From the IMG/VR virus record IMGVR_UViG_3300037189_001297, positions 1-28,328 of that record: DNA of 28,328 nucleotides; one strand, 5' to 3'. Below, piece after piece: positions 1-8,169 of the stretch (the first letter of the stretch is position 1; every line of letters begins with the position of its first letter). Under the pieces are notes generated by a model, which made no database searches, was not told where the DNA came from, and was given only the letters and a program-made list of their open reading frames with translations. The translations under genes and the position numbers were made by a program. Source of the stretch: a virus.

Positions 1-119
1 CCGGTTTTTGTCAGCTCAGGAAAAGCTTTATCAATACGTGCCTTCGCTACCCGAGGATCGACTTCGTCAGGGATGTCTGCGATTATTCTGCCATCTGGCA
101 GTTCAATGCTGTAGGGCAT
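1..119 (-). CDS. N-terminus of a probable large internal virion/ejection protein (partial)
   Basis: The reading frame opens with ATG at 119 and runs off the left edge of the window, giving 39 residues that begin MPYSIELPDGRIIADIPDEV. Short N-termini of this kind (an 'ELPDG..I.DIP..V.P..AK..I' pattern) are familiar at the start of large phage internal or ejection proteins, including some with lytic transglycosylase domains; that family link is from memory. The start is 5 bases after the TAA stop of the preceding gene, and no strong Shine-Dalgarno is visible, so translation is probably coupled. Its place directly after two other ejection-type proteins supports a role in DNA delivery. The catalytic or core part is outside the window, so the function cannot be confirmed. 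Confidence 0.7.
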   Translation of the reverse strand, partial: MPYSIELPDGRIIADIPDEVDPRVAKARIDKAFPELTKT

Positions 120-124
120 AGTTT

Positions 125-2542
125 TTAGATTTCACCGTATTTAATAACTTTTTTGCCGCCACCTTTGTCGCTACCACCGCTAGATGGACTACCACCAAAC
201 TCTTCCATCTTATCTGTAAACAACTTACGAACTGCGCTCTTCGGGTTCTTTGTATCGTCCGGTGCGATACCAGCATCTTTATCTTTCTTCTTAGCCGCCT
301 TAATAGCGTCACGCCCTTCACGCGAATCTCTCCACTTATCCATCCGCTCGTCTAGCGATTTCTGCGTTTTTAAGTCTACTTCTTGCTGCCTCAGTGGTAA
401 CCCACCGTATCCGGCGCGTACCTTTTCAGCTGCGGAGGCGTTAGCAGTTTTTTCGATTTGGGCAATGTCAGACTTAGTAGGCTGCTTACCGGGGTTTTTA
501 TCCTGCCACTCTTGCAGCGCGATCCTTCTTTCGGAAGCAAGAATCTGATTACTAAACTCTTGTTGCTTCGACCTTGCTCCAATCTCAGCAGAACCAAGCG
601 CGGCTTCTTTGCTAATTTGCGCAGTCCTGATTGAAGTATCAGCCTGTAACTGCTGGCCTTCTTTCGTCGTAGAGGCAGTAAGGAGGTTTGCATCCCGCTG
701 TAGCTCAAACCCTTGAGCTTTATCTCTTGCGGTCTGTGCACGCTCCACTTCTTGTTTCGAGAACGTAAACTCACCCATCCTTGCAGCACGCTGTGCGTTC
801 GCGTTAGAAATCTCAGCAAGCAACAGCTGGCGCTTAGCTTCTGCATCTGCTTTCTCAGCAGCAGCGATAGACCGACCAAACTTACCGCCAGCACGACCAA
901 ATCTTGTCAGATCAGATGCAACGCCCGGCTCACCCAAAGCTTCCACAGCTTCTAACGCAGCCAGCCCGCGTATCCTGCCCATGCGATCTTCGCCCGATAA
1001 AGCCTCACGTTCTTTTGTAAGTTCTTTTGTAAGCTCAACCGACTTATCCGGGCCTACATACTTCTGCATCTCCGCCAAGCTGCTAGCAGTAATACCTTCT
1101 TTTTCTGCTTGCGATAACGGAGTTAGTACTGCGCCTTCTAGTCTTTGTGCGTAATAGTCTGAACCTTTAGCAGGAGGAGCTTCAACCTTGTCACCCTTTG
1201 CAAAAGCTACGATGCCGCCACGAGCCATCATGCTGCTAGCTTCGGGGTCAAACTGTGACGCCATAGACTGATCGATGGGGAGCGCAGCCAAACCTGCATT
1301 CTCACCTATCATCTGTTCCTTTATGGACTCTTCGGGCACCTCTTGTTCGAGGGCTTGGTTCTGTTGTAGTAGCGCCCTACGACGCTGCTCGGTATCAAGG
1401 ATCGCAAGGGTCGTGGCATCCTCTGCGTTCTCTTGCATAGCTGCAAGCTGCTCGCTACTTAACTGCTTAACCATACTTGCTAGCTCGGCAGGGTCTGCGC
1501 CTGTAGTAACACCACCAGATGCGTAGCCTTTGATAACCCCGCCTTCTTTTTTCATCATCTGCGAGACACCGTACGCCCCTAGACCGATTTGTCCTAGTTG
1601 CGCAGCCATACCCGGCTGGGCTTGATACGTTGATTGCGTGGCTTGTTGCATAGGCGCACCGCGCAAGATATCCGCCATGAACGCAATGTTCTGCTTCTGA
1701 TAGTTACGCTGATTCAGAAAGTCCTGATAGTCTTGCGTGAGTCTTTCTTGCTCTAGAGCTTGACGTTGCCCACCCGCCGCTGCCTGTGCTCGCATCGCCG
1801 CTTCTTGCTGCCCAAACTGTGTCTGACCTAGCTGCCCTAGCGTTGCCCCAGCGGATGTAGCCTGCCCTGCACCACGCAGACCAAGCTCAGCACCCGTTCC
1901 GATATTCTTCATGGCCTGCTCGTAGGCGGATTGGCTACCACGAGCTTGGATGTCACCCATCTGTTGCATCAGATTACGGTTGGCTTCAGCGTTCTCGATA
2001 CCCTGACGATAACCACCCATGCTGCCAGAACCAGCCTGACGGAATGCGCGTTGTGTACCGGCTATGCCAGCCTGCCGCATCGCCTCACGCTTTTCGATGT
2101 CAGTGACGTTCTGCTGAAACGGAGACATAAACCGCGATACAGCACCGGGGTTAGTAACCATCTGCTGGTAATTTTCACCCGCGCCAAGTGCCTGAAGGCC
2201 ACCCAAGCCAGCGAGTTCTGTGCCGGTACCAATCTGTTGAGCGGGGCCGAGGTTTGCCGCTGCCTGAAAAGCTTGCTCCTGCATCGGGTCAAAACCAGCA
2301 ATACGCTGGCCTTTGTATGACTGATACGGCGCTTTCCCTAATGCTTCGGCTTTACCCAGCATACGCTCCATATATGGCTTAGCGTAGTCAGGAATAGTTG
2401 TCTGAGTAACCGTTTGCGAAGTAGCAGCAGGTGGGGGTGGAGGTGGCTTGGGGCTACCGTATAGTTTTATCTTCCTATCCCCAACATGTTTAAACCCGTC
2501 CTCGTCATATTCGTACGGGAAATCAACATAAATTTTACTCAT
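125..2542 (-). CDS. Large Gln/Ala/Gly-rich internal virion (ejection) protein, 805 aa
   Basis: The protein begins with a beta-like segment and a proline run (residues 33-38). Next comes a conserved-looking stretch, IPDYAKPYMERMLGKAEAL (about 50-68), and a Gln/Ala/Gly-rich helical region to about residue 320. A small glycine-rich segment carries MMKKEGGVIKGYASGG (329-344). After another helical region comes MMARGGIVAFAKGD (438-451). The C-terminal part is charged and coiled-coil-like and ends in a Gly/Lys-rich tail. Proteins with this N-terminus and the ARGGIVAFA element occur in uncultured aquatic phages next to nozzle genes, and are probably ejected with DNA; this is inference from context and composition. 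It overlaps the GNAT-like gene upstream by 4 bases (ATGA at 2539-2542). No enzymatic motif is recognised. Confidence 0.7.
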   Translation of the reverse strand: MSKIYVDFPYEYDEDGFKHVGDRKIKLYGSPKPPPPPPAATSQTVTQTTIPDYAKPYMERMLGKAEALGKAPYQSYKGQRIAGFDPMQEQAFQAAANLGPAQQIGTGTELAGLGGLQALGAGENYQQMVTNPGAVSRFMSPFQQNVTDIEKREAMRQAGIAGTQRAFRQAGSGSMGGYRQGIENAEANRNLMQQMGDIQARGSQSAYEQAMKNIGTGAELGLRGAGQATSAGATLGQLGQTQFGQQEAAMRAQAAAGGQRQALEQERLTQDYQDFLNQRNYQKQNIAFMADILRGAPMQQATQSTYQAQPGMAAQLGQIGLGAYGVSQMMKKEGGVIKGYASGGVTTGADPAELASMVKQLSSEQLAAMQENAEDATTLAILDTEQRRRALLQQNQALEQEVPEESIKEQMIGENAGLAALPIDQSMASQFDPEASSMMARGGIVAFAKGDKVEAPPAKGSDYYAQRLEGAVLTPLSQAEKEGITASSLAEMQKYVGPDKSVELTKELTKEREALSGEDRMGRIRGLAALEAVEALGEPGVASDLTRFGRAGGKFGRSIAAAEKADAEAKRQLLLAEISNANAQRAARMGEFTFSKQEVERAQTARDKAQGFELQRDANLLTASTTKEGQQLQADTSIRTAQISKEAALGSAEIGARSKQQEFSNQILASERRIALQEWQDKNPGKQPTKSDIAQIEKTANASAAEKVRAGYGGLPLRQQEVDLKTQKSLDERMDKWRDSREGRDAIKAAKKKDKDAGIAPDDTKNPKSAVRKLFTDKMEEFGGSPSSGGSDKGGGKKVIKYGEI

Positions 2543-2955
2543 AGTATTTTCTCCACTACGACGTACCGGTTAGTAAAACCGAACGCTCGTCGCCATAATC
2601 TCGCCACTGATTCATACGCCTGACCTCGTACTACGGAAGCACCCTTACTTTTTGCCCATACTTCAAAGTGCGCCCATGCACCTCGATCAGCAATAAACTT
2701 ACCACCGATAGCAACTATAAAAGCTTCGCGCATATTGGGGTAGTTGTTAAACTGTACTATTAATGCCCCATGTATCCGGTTGTTCTCATCTACCACTACA
2801 AGCAACTCGTTCCGCCCATCTACCAGATAAACTTTTATTTGGTCTAGAGTGGCTTCCCCTGATGAACGTTCTAGCGCGGGCACTAAGAAGGGTTCGACAT
2901 CACCCCACACCAAATGTAAATACTGTATGTCTACTGGCTGGACAGTTAAGTTCAT
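2539..2955 (-). CDS. GNAT-like protein, possible internal virion protein A analogue
   Basis: This 138-aa protein has the layout of a small GNAT fold. There is an N-terminal helix with a TLDQIKVYLVDGRNELLVVV strand block (about 36-55), a central strand ending before NNYPNMREAFIVAIGG (70-85), and a C-terminal RGQAYESVARLWRRAFGF segment (about 115-132). That last segment resembles the last helix and strand of acetyltransferases. No clear Q/RxxGxG/A acetyl-CoA loop is visible, so activity is doubtful. T7-like phages place a GNAT-like internal core protein (gp13 family) beside other ejection proteins, and the location here between two large ejection-type proteins fits that. It overlaps both neighbours by 4 bases (ATGA). 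It could instead be an active protein acetyltransferase. Confidence 0.6.
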   Translation of the reverse strand: MNLTVQPVDIQYLHLVWGDVEPFLVPALERSSGEATLDQIKVYLVDGRNELLVVVDENNRIHGALIVQFNNYPNMREAFIVAIGGKFIADRGAWAHFEVWAKSKGASVVRGQAYESVARLWRRAFGFTNRYVVVEKIL

Positions 2956-4838
2956 CGCTTAGGTAGATACTTCTCCGCTTTAATTTGCTTGCCTTGTTTT
3001 GAGTTACCTGTGCGTGCCTTACGTACAGCCGCCATCATCTTATACAGCTTCTTAGCACCCGCATCAGTTGAGCCGTTACCTAAGTGTGACACTACGTCAG
3101 CAGGTACAACAAACTCACCATCTGCGAGTCGTGCTGGCTGTTTACCGCTAATCGAAGCTGGGATGTCATCGCTCATACCGTCGCCCGGGCCTTTAAGCAT
3201 ACGACCGCCATCGGAGTAACCGCCGAGGTGCGACAAGCCGCCACGTGCCATTCCTTCTGCGGGGGGTGCGTAACGCGCATCTAGTTCGCCCCGTGCATGT
3301 GCGTAGAAAGGGTTAAGCCCCAGACGCTGTTCAGGAGATTGATACGCAGGGACGTTAACCGGCTGCATCAGTGGCTTGTTAGGCGATACTGGGCTAGGCC
3401 CTGCTGGTAGTGATGCGATGCCGCCAATAGGTTCCGCTGGGGTGGGAGCCGCACCGGTAGAACCATCCGTAGCATCTATACCCGGGCCCCCAGTTTGCAC
3501 AAACGACTGTGAGTTAGGATCGTAGCTGTAAGCATAGTTAGATGGCTTACGGAAGGCCATAACGACTTCTTCCCCGTGAGGGTCTGGTTTCTTTTCCTCT
3601 TCCTTTGCCCTACCAGACTTACCCGTGTTCGTAGAGCCGCCACCATACAACTGCATAATTCCACCCTTAGCCGCTTTCTTATACTCAGGGCCGGGGGCTT
3701 CGTAAGCAGGTAGTTCTGTAAACGTCTCAGTAAAGTAGAGGCGCTCACCCGTATAGTTAGGGTCGTACGTTTGTTGAGCATAAGCTTCTGGATTGTCAGT
3801 GCGCTCAAACTCGTACGGACGGATCATGCCGGGGTGAGTTGGCGGCGGTTTGTCCTCTTCATCATCGTCCTCGCCCAAACCAAGCACCGCAGGGGCAACC
3901 GCAGAGGCCGAAGCAAGCTTGTTCTTAGATAAGAATTCAGCAGCCGCATCTGTGCTATCCGTTACAGTTTCCAGACCCTTACCCATACGGCTGTAGCCTT
4001 CGGAACCCTTAGCCGTAAGGTCGTTAAACCTATCTGTTAGTGGGCGGCTGATGCTTTCTTTTGCGGCAGTACCCGATACATCAGCAGCTGCGGGGTTAGG
4101 CATGTTACCGCCAGAAATTGCCCTTTGTTTCGCAGCATCAAGGTACGAAGTGGAACCCGGAGACCCCGCTTGTAAATTAGCTAGCGTACCGGTATTCGGA
4201 GCAGCAGTCATACCGGGAGCGGTAGTTCCGCTAAGATTTGCGCCGTAGTTACCGACGATCCCTTGTTTAGAAACATCGAGCGCCGCTGTAGTACCTTGCG
4301 CCCCACCCGGCAGAGTTGCTAGGTTAGGAGCCGCAGTAGGAGTAGCCGCTGTAGACAGCGGTGTAGGATTAACCGCTAAGTTAGGCGCAGCAAGCGTAGG
4401 AGTTGCTGTTGTAGTGGCAGTTGTAGTTGCTGTTGGGGCCACTGTTGTCGCAGCCGTTGGAGTAGCTGCATTAGCTGCTGCTGCACCCCCCGCACCCATC
4501 AAGCCTGTAGCAAGGCCGTGACCGCCGAAGGCACCCAAGCCAGCCACCAAACCCTGCTCAAGACTACCCGTAGCCAAGCCGTAGCCACCACCCACCAGAA
4601 GCGCCGCGCTCATACCGCCTGTGAAAGGGGCAAGGGCTGCACCAGCCAGCATAGGCAGGAAACCTTCAAGGCTAAATGCTTCTGGCAGTCCGGTCTCAGG
4701 GTTGGTAGTAATCTGCTGGCCTGTAGCCGCAGCAATTGCGTGTAGCCCCTTAACCTCGTTAGGGGTCATGTGGACTAGGGTAGAGTCGCCGTTGCGCCCG
4801 TAAGAGGCTAGGTGATTGGCTATTTGCGGTAGGCTCAT
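2952..4838 (-). CDS. Large internal virion protein with glycine-zipper segment and conserved C-terminal module, 628 aa
   Basis: The N-terminus has an HMTPNEVKGLHAIAAATG segment (about 23-40). A hydrophobic Gly/Ala-rich stretch (about 58-120) could insert in a membrane, and an Ala/Thr/Pro low-complexity linker (about 120-180) follows. An acidic patch (EDDDEED, 323-329) precedes AAKGGIMQLYGGG (389-401). The C-terminus carries EGMARGGLSHLGG (528-540), then GPGDGMSDDIPASISGKQPA (550-569), then a helical basic end with DVVSHLGNGSTDAGAKKLYK (581-600). This C-terminal module recurs in internal proteins of many aquatic phages (from memory). Membrane-insertable segments and genomic position suggest an ejection protein that helps DNA cross the envelope; this is inference. 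The start is one base after the preceding stop (TAA-T-ATG). Confidence 0.7.
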   Translation of the reverse strand: MSLPQIANHLASYGRNGDSTLVHMTPNEVKGLHAIAAATGQQITTNPETGLPEAFSLEGFLPMLAGAALAPFTGGMSAALLVGGGYGLATGSLEQGLVAGLGAFGGHGLATGLMGAGGAAAANAATPTAATTVAPTATTTATTTATPTLAAPNLAVNPTPLSTAATPTAAPNLATLPGGAQGTTAALDVSKQGIVGNYGANLSGTTAPGMTAAPNTGTLANLQAGSPGSTSYLDAAKQRAISGGNMPNPAAADVSGTAAKESISRPLTDRFNDLTAKGSEGYSRMGKGLETVTDSTDAAAEFLSKNKLASASAVAPAVLGLGEDDDEEDKPPPTHPGMIRPYEFERTDNPEAYAQQTYDPNYTGERLYFTETFTELPAYEAPGPEYKKAAKGGIMQLYGGGSTNTGKSGRAKEEEKKPDPHGEEVVMAFRKPSNYAYSYDPNSQSFVQTGGPGIDATDGSTGAAPTPAEPIGGIASLPAGPSPVSPNKPLMQPVNVPAYQSPEQRLGLNPFYAHARGELDARYAPPAEGMARGGLSHLGGYSDGGRMLKGPGDGMSDDIPASISGKQPARLADGEFVVPADVVSHLGNGSTDAGAKKLYKMMAAVRKARTGNSKQGKQIKAEKYLPKR

Positions 4839-4839
4839 A

Positions 4840-5094
4840 TTAAACCTTCACTTTCAGTACATTACCCGCTGTGGTATCGCGGTACACATCCCCTACCCGA
4901 AGGTTAGCTAAATCAGCCTGTGTTGGTAGGGTACTTACATCAATATTTAATTTGGCTATGTTGATCTGCTGCACTGCATCAATTCGTTGGAAGTACAGAA
5001 ACAGCACCCGTACAAGCTCGTCAAAATAGCCCCTGCTGTATTCCTGCATAGGGCTAGGTAACTTAGGCGGGGGGCGACCTGTGAACAACCCCAT
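4840..5094 (-). CDS. Small virion-associated protein of unknown function, 84 aa
   Basis: The protein has a proline-rich start (RPPPKLPSP, 7-15), a central amphipathic helix with aromatic residues (about 17-45, including YFDELVRVLFLYFQRIDAV), and a short beta-like C-terminus (GDVYRDTTAGNVLKVKV). It has no signal peptide and no clear membrane span. It lies 2 bases after the nozzle gene and 1 base before the 628-aa ejection protein, so it is co-translated with tail and ejection parts. It may be a small tail or plug component. The family is familiar as a short conserved gene behind nozzle-like genes, but I do not know a function. Confidence 0.6.
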   Translation of the reverse strand: MGLFTGRPPPKLPSPMQEYSRGYFDELVRVLFLYFQRIDAVQQINIAKLNIDVSTLPTQADLANLRVGDVYRDTTAGNVLKVKV

Positions 5095-5096
5095 GG

Positions 5097-6962
5097 CTAT
5101 CTCCTACCGTCTGGACGAATATCGATACGGGGGGAGCCTAGCTGCCACGTCGTACCCAGCGTATTCGACTCAAACTTAAAGATAATCTGCCGCCCACGTA
5201 CACGAGTATAAACCTGCCCTGTGAATTGTTCTATAGGTATGGTAGCGGTTCTAACAACCCCAGCCGAGCTAGACCCACCGACCGATTCCGGATTGTTAAA
5301 GCCAGAACCAGCGTTCTGCATAGGAATAAGCGTCAGGGTCGCCTGAGGATTCTGAGACGTAGAGCCTCGGAAGGTAACGTCCGGCAGCACCCGGTAGATA
5401 AAGCCAAAGTTGTGCCCGTCATCGATGTCGGTTTCCGCCGAAGATATGTAGGCATTAATGGGTACGGGCGTAGGCGTAGTAGCGTCATCTACCCCGAACT
5501 CATGGTTCACTAGGCGATTATCCACCGCAGCCACCGGATACTCACGTAAGCCGCTATCACTCCATGCAGTACGCGTAAGGTAGCCGTAGTACCAGACATC
5601 TTCGATGTAGTTATAGATCACATACACCGTAGGTATTGTCTCGTTAGCACGGCAATAGAACCACCAGATTTCGTTAAACGCTTCGTTAGTAGAAGCAAAA
5701 ATCTGAAACCCTTGGGTTAGGTTGATATCGTTGAAAATGAACTGCCGCAAGTCGCAGCGCAAGGTGCTAACCCTACCATCGTATTTGTAGAACTTATCCA
5801 CGCCCATCCAGTACAGCGTGTTGTTCGCAAACGCTACGGCATTAGGCCCAACGATAGAAGTATTGTCCGCTAGCAGAATGGGTGCCCACACGTAAGGTGG
5901 CCCTTGGTACTGCAACGAGTACACACCGGAATCCGTCCACACCACAATCTCTTGGCGCGACTGCTTGGCAGCAATAATTTCCGAACCTACGGATAGTCGT
6001 ATTCCACCTGCTTGGTTAGTAATATCGGGAAGCCATTCGAGCCTATTGTCTGCATCAGACCAACGGATGAACATCGGGTCTATATCAGCAGAGCCGATAG
6101 GGTTGACGCCAAAGCACAACACGAACAGCGATACGTCAGACACCAGAATTATGTTCTGCGCTGTAGGTACGCTAGAGCCCAGCAACTCGGTAGACATGTC
6201 GTAGGCACGTTGCCCAAAGCCACCAGCTGCGCTCCAATAATAAATAGGGCTACCACGGTACCCGAAGATAAGGTCTTCACCGTAGTTATTACCGCTCCAC
6301 AACCGGATAGGGTCTTCCGAAGGTTGACCGACACCCCACGTACCTGCACCCCATGGGCCGATACCCCAACCTAGCAGTGGAACGGCAACGTCCTGCCCTA
6401 CGTGGATTTCGTAGGAAGCAGTAACGGTACCCCCACCGGGGCTGCTATTAAAGGCGTTAGCTATTACAGGCAGCTGAACTGTGTAGGTATTGTTAATTGT
6501 ATCTATGCTGGTTACCTGAAAGTTCTGGTTCAGCACGATGTTGGTTACGTTGCCACCAAGCCCCACCGCACCGGCAAAACTTACAAAATCACCTAAGTTA
6601 ACGCCGCTACTAGGGTCGTTAACCGTCATAACATTAGAGCCCGGCGTAACCGTGAAAGGGTTCGTGAGGATATTAACGTCACGCAACGGAGTTATGTCCG
6701 TGTACGCACCGCCCAGCTCTAGGTAGTATTTAAGGTTGGTGCCTACGCCCATCAGGTTATAACCAACTAAGGTCACCCAATTTACTAGCTGGCGGCACAC
6801 CCCCTCAAACCGTTCGTTGGATACCTGCTGCCACCCGCCTATTTTCTCCGGCGTACCTTGGCGAAAGCGAATTTTGTCGCAGTCGTACCAGCCCCCCTCG
6901 GTCGTATAGCGAGTGTTCTCTTTGTTAACTCCGGGTTTAAACTGAAGCTTTCTCAGCGGCAT
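5097..6962 (-). CDS. Tail nozzle / packaged-DNA stabilisation protein (P22 gp10-like)
   Basis: The 621-aa protein begins MPLRKLQFKPGVNKENTRY and then EGGWYDCDKIRFRQGTPEKI, the typical start of a widespread podovirus structural family. The body is beta-strand rich with repeated Trp/Tyr blades (for example WSAAGGFGQRAYDMS, VVWTDSGVYSLQYQGPPYVW, LYWMGVDKFYKYDGRV and DVWYYGYLTRTAW), consistent with a beta-propeller. P22 gp10 and the SU10 nozzle form the hexameric tube that closes the DNA channel below the adaptor. Assignment is by pattern and context, not by a search. Translation is helped by AAGGTG seven bases upstream of ATG. The gene sits between the endolysin and the ejection proteins, so lysis genes split the tail module. 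Confidence 0.78.
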   Translation of the reverse strand: MPLRKLQFKPGVNKENTRYTTEGGWYDCDKIRFRQGTPEKIGGWQQVSNERFEGVCRQLVNWVTLVGYNLMGVGTNLKYYLELGGAYTDITPLRDVNILTNPFTVTPGSNVMTVNDPSSGVNLGDFVSFAGAVGLGGNVTNIVLNQNFQVTSIDTINNTYTVQLPVIANAFNSSPGGGTVTASYEIHVGQDVAVPLLGWGIGPWGAGTWGVGQPSEDPIRLWSGNNYGEDLIFGYRGSPIYYWSAAGGFGQRAYDMSTELLGSSVPTAQNIILVSDVSLFVLCFGVNPIGSADIDPMFIRWSDADNRLEWLPDITNQAGGIRLSVGSEIIAAKQSRQEIVVWTDSGVYSLQYQGPPYVWAPILLADNTSIVGPNAVAFANNTLYWMGVDKFYKYDGRVSTLRCDLRQFIFNDINLTQGFQIFASTNEAFNEIWWFYCRANETIPTVYVIYNYIEDVWYYGYLTRTAWSDSGLREYPVAAVDNRLVNHEFGVDDATTPTPVPINAYISSAETDIDDGHNFGFIYRVLPDVTFRGSTSQNPQATLTLIPMQNAGSGFNNPESVGGSSSAGVVRTATIPIEQFTGQVYTRVRGRQIIFKFESNTLGTTWQLGSPRIDIRPDGRR

Positions 6963-6978
6963 GGCAGCACCTTATATT

Positions 6979-7491
6979 TTAGGCAAGCATACTCTCGGCA
7001 TGGGTCTTAGTCTCCGCCACTCTACGCAGCCAACCCTTACCGAACGTGGAAAATGTATTAAGGCTACGGTAGAAAGCCTCTTTCTCCTCGCTGAATCTTG
7101 CCACCATTTCCTCGCGGCTGGAATCTTTTAGTACGCCTAGCGTCTTAGGGCCAAGAATGCCATCCGTCGTCAGGCCTGTAGCTTTTTGCAGGGTACGAAT
7201 AGCTCTAACTGGGCCCGCGTTGATTGCGAAGTCGAATAAAAGATAGTCGATACCTTCAGGCAGATCGTCCCCCTTCACTGCATCCCAGTACTTTTTCCGG
7301 TACATAGGTGCCACTAGCTCAGGGGTCAGGCTACGCATCTCTTTCTCGTCAACCTTCCTACCTACCCATTCTTCCCACACGCGCTTAGTCACGCCAAGGT
7401 TGGTCATGCCGCCCGGGTCTTTTGGATGGTTAACAAAACCACCCTCATGCTTAAGGACTGCCTTCAGCGCTTCGTCGAAGTTTTCTTTCAT
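6979..7491 (-). CDS. GH108 endolysin (N-acetylmuramidase)
   Basis: This 170-aa enzyme should cut the glycan strands of peptidoglycan at the end of infection. The N-terminal half carries the glycoside hydrolase 108 signature: LKHEGGFVNHPKDPGGMTN (about 13-31) with the expected catalytic Glu at 16 in HEGG, and the following NLGVT. The C-terminal half matches the small peptidoglycan-binding domain that usually follows GH108, with LLFDFAINAGPVRAIRTLQ (84-102) and TDGILGPKT (109-117). No signal peptide or SAR segment is visible, so release would depend on the holin encoded just upstream, with which it overlaps by 4 bases (ATGA at 7488-7491). Length is normal for the family. Confidence 0.93.
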   Translation of the reverse strand: MKENFDEALKAVLKHEGGFVNHPKDPGGMTNLGVTKRVWEEWVGRKVDEKEMRSLTPELVAPMYRKKYWDAVKGDDLPEGIDYLLFDFAINAGPVRAIRTLQKATGLTTDGILGPKTLGVLKDSSREEMVARFSEEKEAFYRSLNTFSTFGKGWLRRVAETKTHAESMLA

Positions 7492-7898
7492 TTTTTAGCC
7501 TTCATATCAATAATCTTTTCCAGTGTACGACCACCAAAGTAGAACGACATCACCAGCATACCCCACTGACCTAACAGCTCTACGAACGAGTCGGCGATGT
7601 CAACTAGCGCAGCGTCCAAAATAGCAAGCGCCATGTATGCGACCAAGATATACAAAAGCGTCAAGGGGCGGATATTCTTAGACAGCCAGCTGTCGCTACC
7701 CATGTCGGCCTTTAGGCGCTCAGTCAGGTTGTTCTGCTCCGTCTTGTACAAGTCGGTGTCGTTCGCCATCTTGGCAAGTTCACCGTCCTGCGCCATCTTT
7801 GCAAGCTCTAACTGCGCCTTAGCCTTGGCTTCTGGGTCAGGAATAAGTTTATCGATTAGTTTGCCGCCAATACCCAGCAGCGCGTCTAGTCCTAGCAT
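7488..7898 (-). CDS. Holin of the 3-TM (GTA-holin-like) family
   Basis: The 136-aa protein has a charged N-terminal helix with Lys/Ala-rich repeats (LELAKMAQDGELAKMA, 30-45). WLSKNIRPLTLLYI (71-84) is the hallmark entry of the 3TMs holin family, followed by hydrophobic spans at about 79-98 and 110-123 around a short middle segment. A basic tail (DMKAKK) stays in the cytoplasm. Holins of this type form the lesion that lets endolysin reach the wall. The start at 7898 is preferred over an upstream ATG at 7928 because a perfect AAGGAGG lies five bases before it and the longer start would overlap the preceding gene. It is followed by the GH108 endolysin with a 4-base overlap. Confidence 0.88.
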   Translation of the reverse strand: MLGLDALLGIGGKLIDKLIPDPEAKAKAQLELAKMAQDGELAKMANDTDLYKTEQNNLTERLKADMGSDSWLSKNIRPLTLLYILVAYMALAILDAALVDIADSFVELLGQWGMLVMSFYFGGRTLEKIIDMKAKK

Positions 7899-7903
7899 GT
7901 CAA

Positions 7904-7910
7904 CCTCCTT
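7904..7910 (-). promoter_or_regulatory. Strong Shine-Dalgarno that decides the holin start
   Basis: The minus strand reads AAGGAGG, five bases (TTGAC) before ATG at 7898. It is the best ribosome binding site in the lysis block and rules in the short holin form over the ATG at 7928. Confidence 0.85.
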
Positions 7911-7917
7911 AATAAAA

Positions 7918-8169
7918 TCATTCCTCACCCCGCATCTCTAGCATAATTTTTGCTCGTAATTCCCGCATTTTGCGAGTCTCTTCTTTTGCTTGATACATGG
8001 CGTTATTCATATCCATGTACATCACACCCATTACAGGTAACGCAACCACTAGCACAATACACAAGACCAAAACGGTGATGAGTAAAGACCACGGTACGTG
8101 TGGCTCGTTCGGATCAGGATTAGCAGGCCTACGTACCACGCCACTACGAAAAGGATTGCTCCAACCCAT
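7918..8169 (-). CDS. Small membrane protein with C-terminal coiled coil (candidate i-spanin-like or holin partner)
   Basis: The 83-aa protein has a basic/proline N-terminus (1-26), one strongly hydrophobic span (about 28-50), and a charged helical tail (about 54-83) rich in Lys, Glu and Arg. An N-in, C-out single-span protein with a periplasmic coiled coil beside a holin and endolysin is the layout of an inner-membrane spanin subunit. No outer-membrane lipoprotein partner with a lipobox is visible, so this is only a candidate. Its first 121 bases overlap, in another frame, the C-terminus of the preceding gene. ATG at 8169 has AGGAAGAGG just upstream. It ends 19 bases before the holin start. 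Confidence 0.68.
   Translation of the reverse strand: MGWSNPFRSGVVRRPANPDPNEPHVPWSLLITVLVLCIVLVVALPVMGVMYMDMNNAMYQAKEETRKMRELRAKIMLEMRGEE

Noticed and set aside
2539-2955. GNAT toxin of a toxin-antitoxin pair
   Set aside because: No antitoxin-like gene is adjacent; the gene overlaps ejection-protein genes on both sides and belongs to the virion operon.
7488-7928. Longer holin start at ATG 7928
   Set aside because: It would overlap the preceding gene and lacks a good ribosome binding site, while ATG at 7898 has AAGGAGG at ideal spacing.
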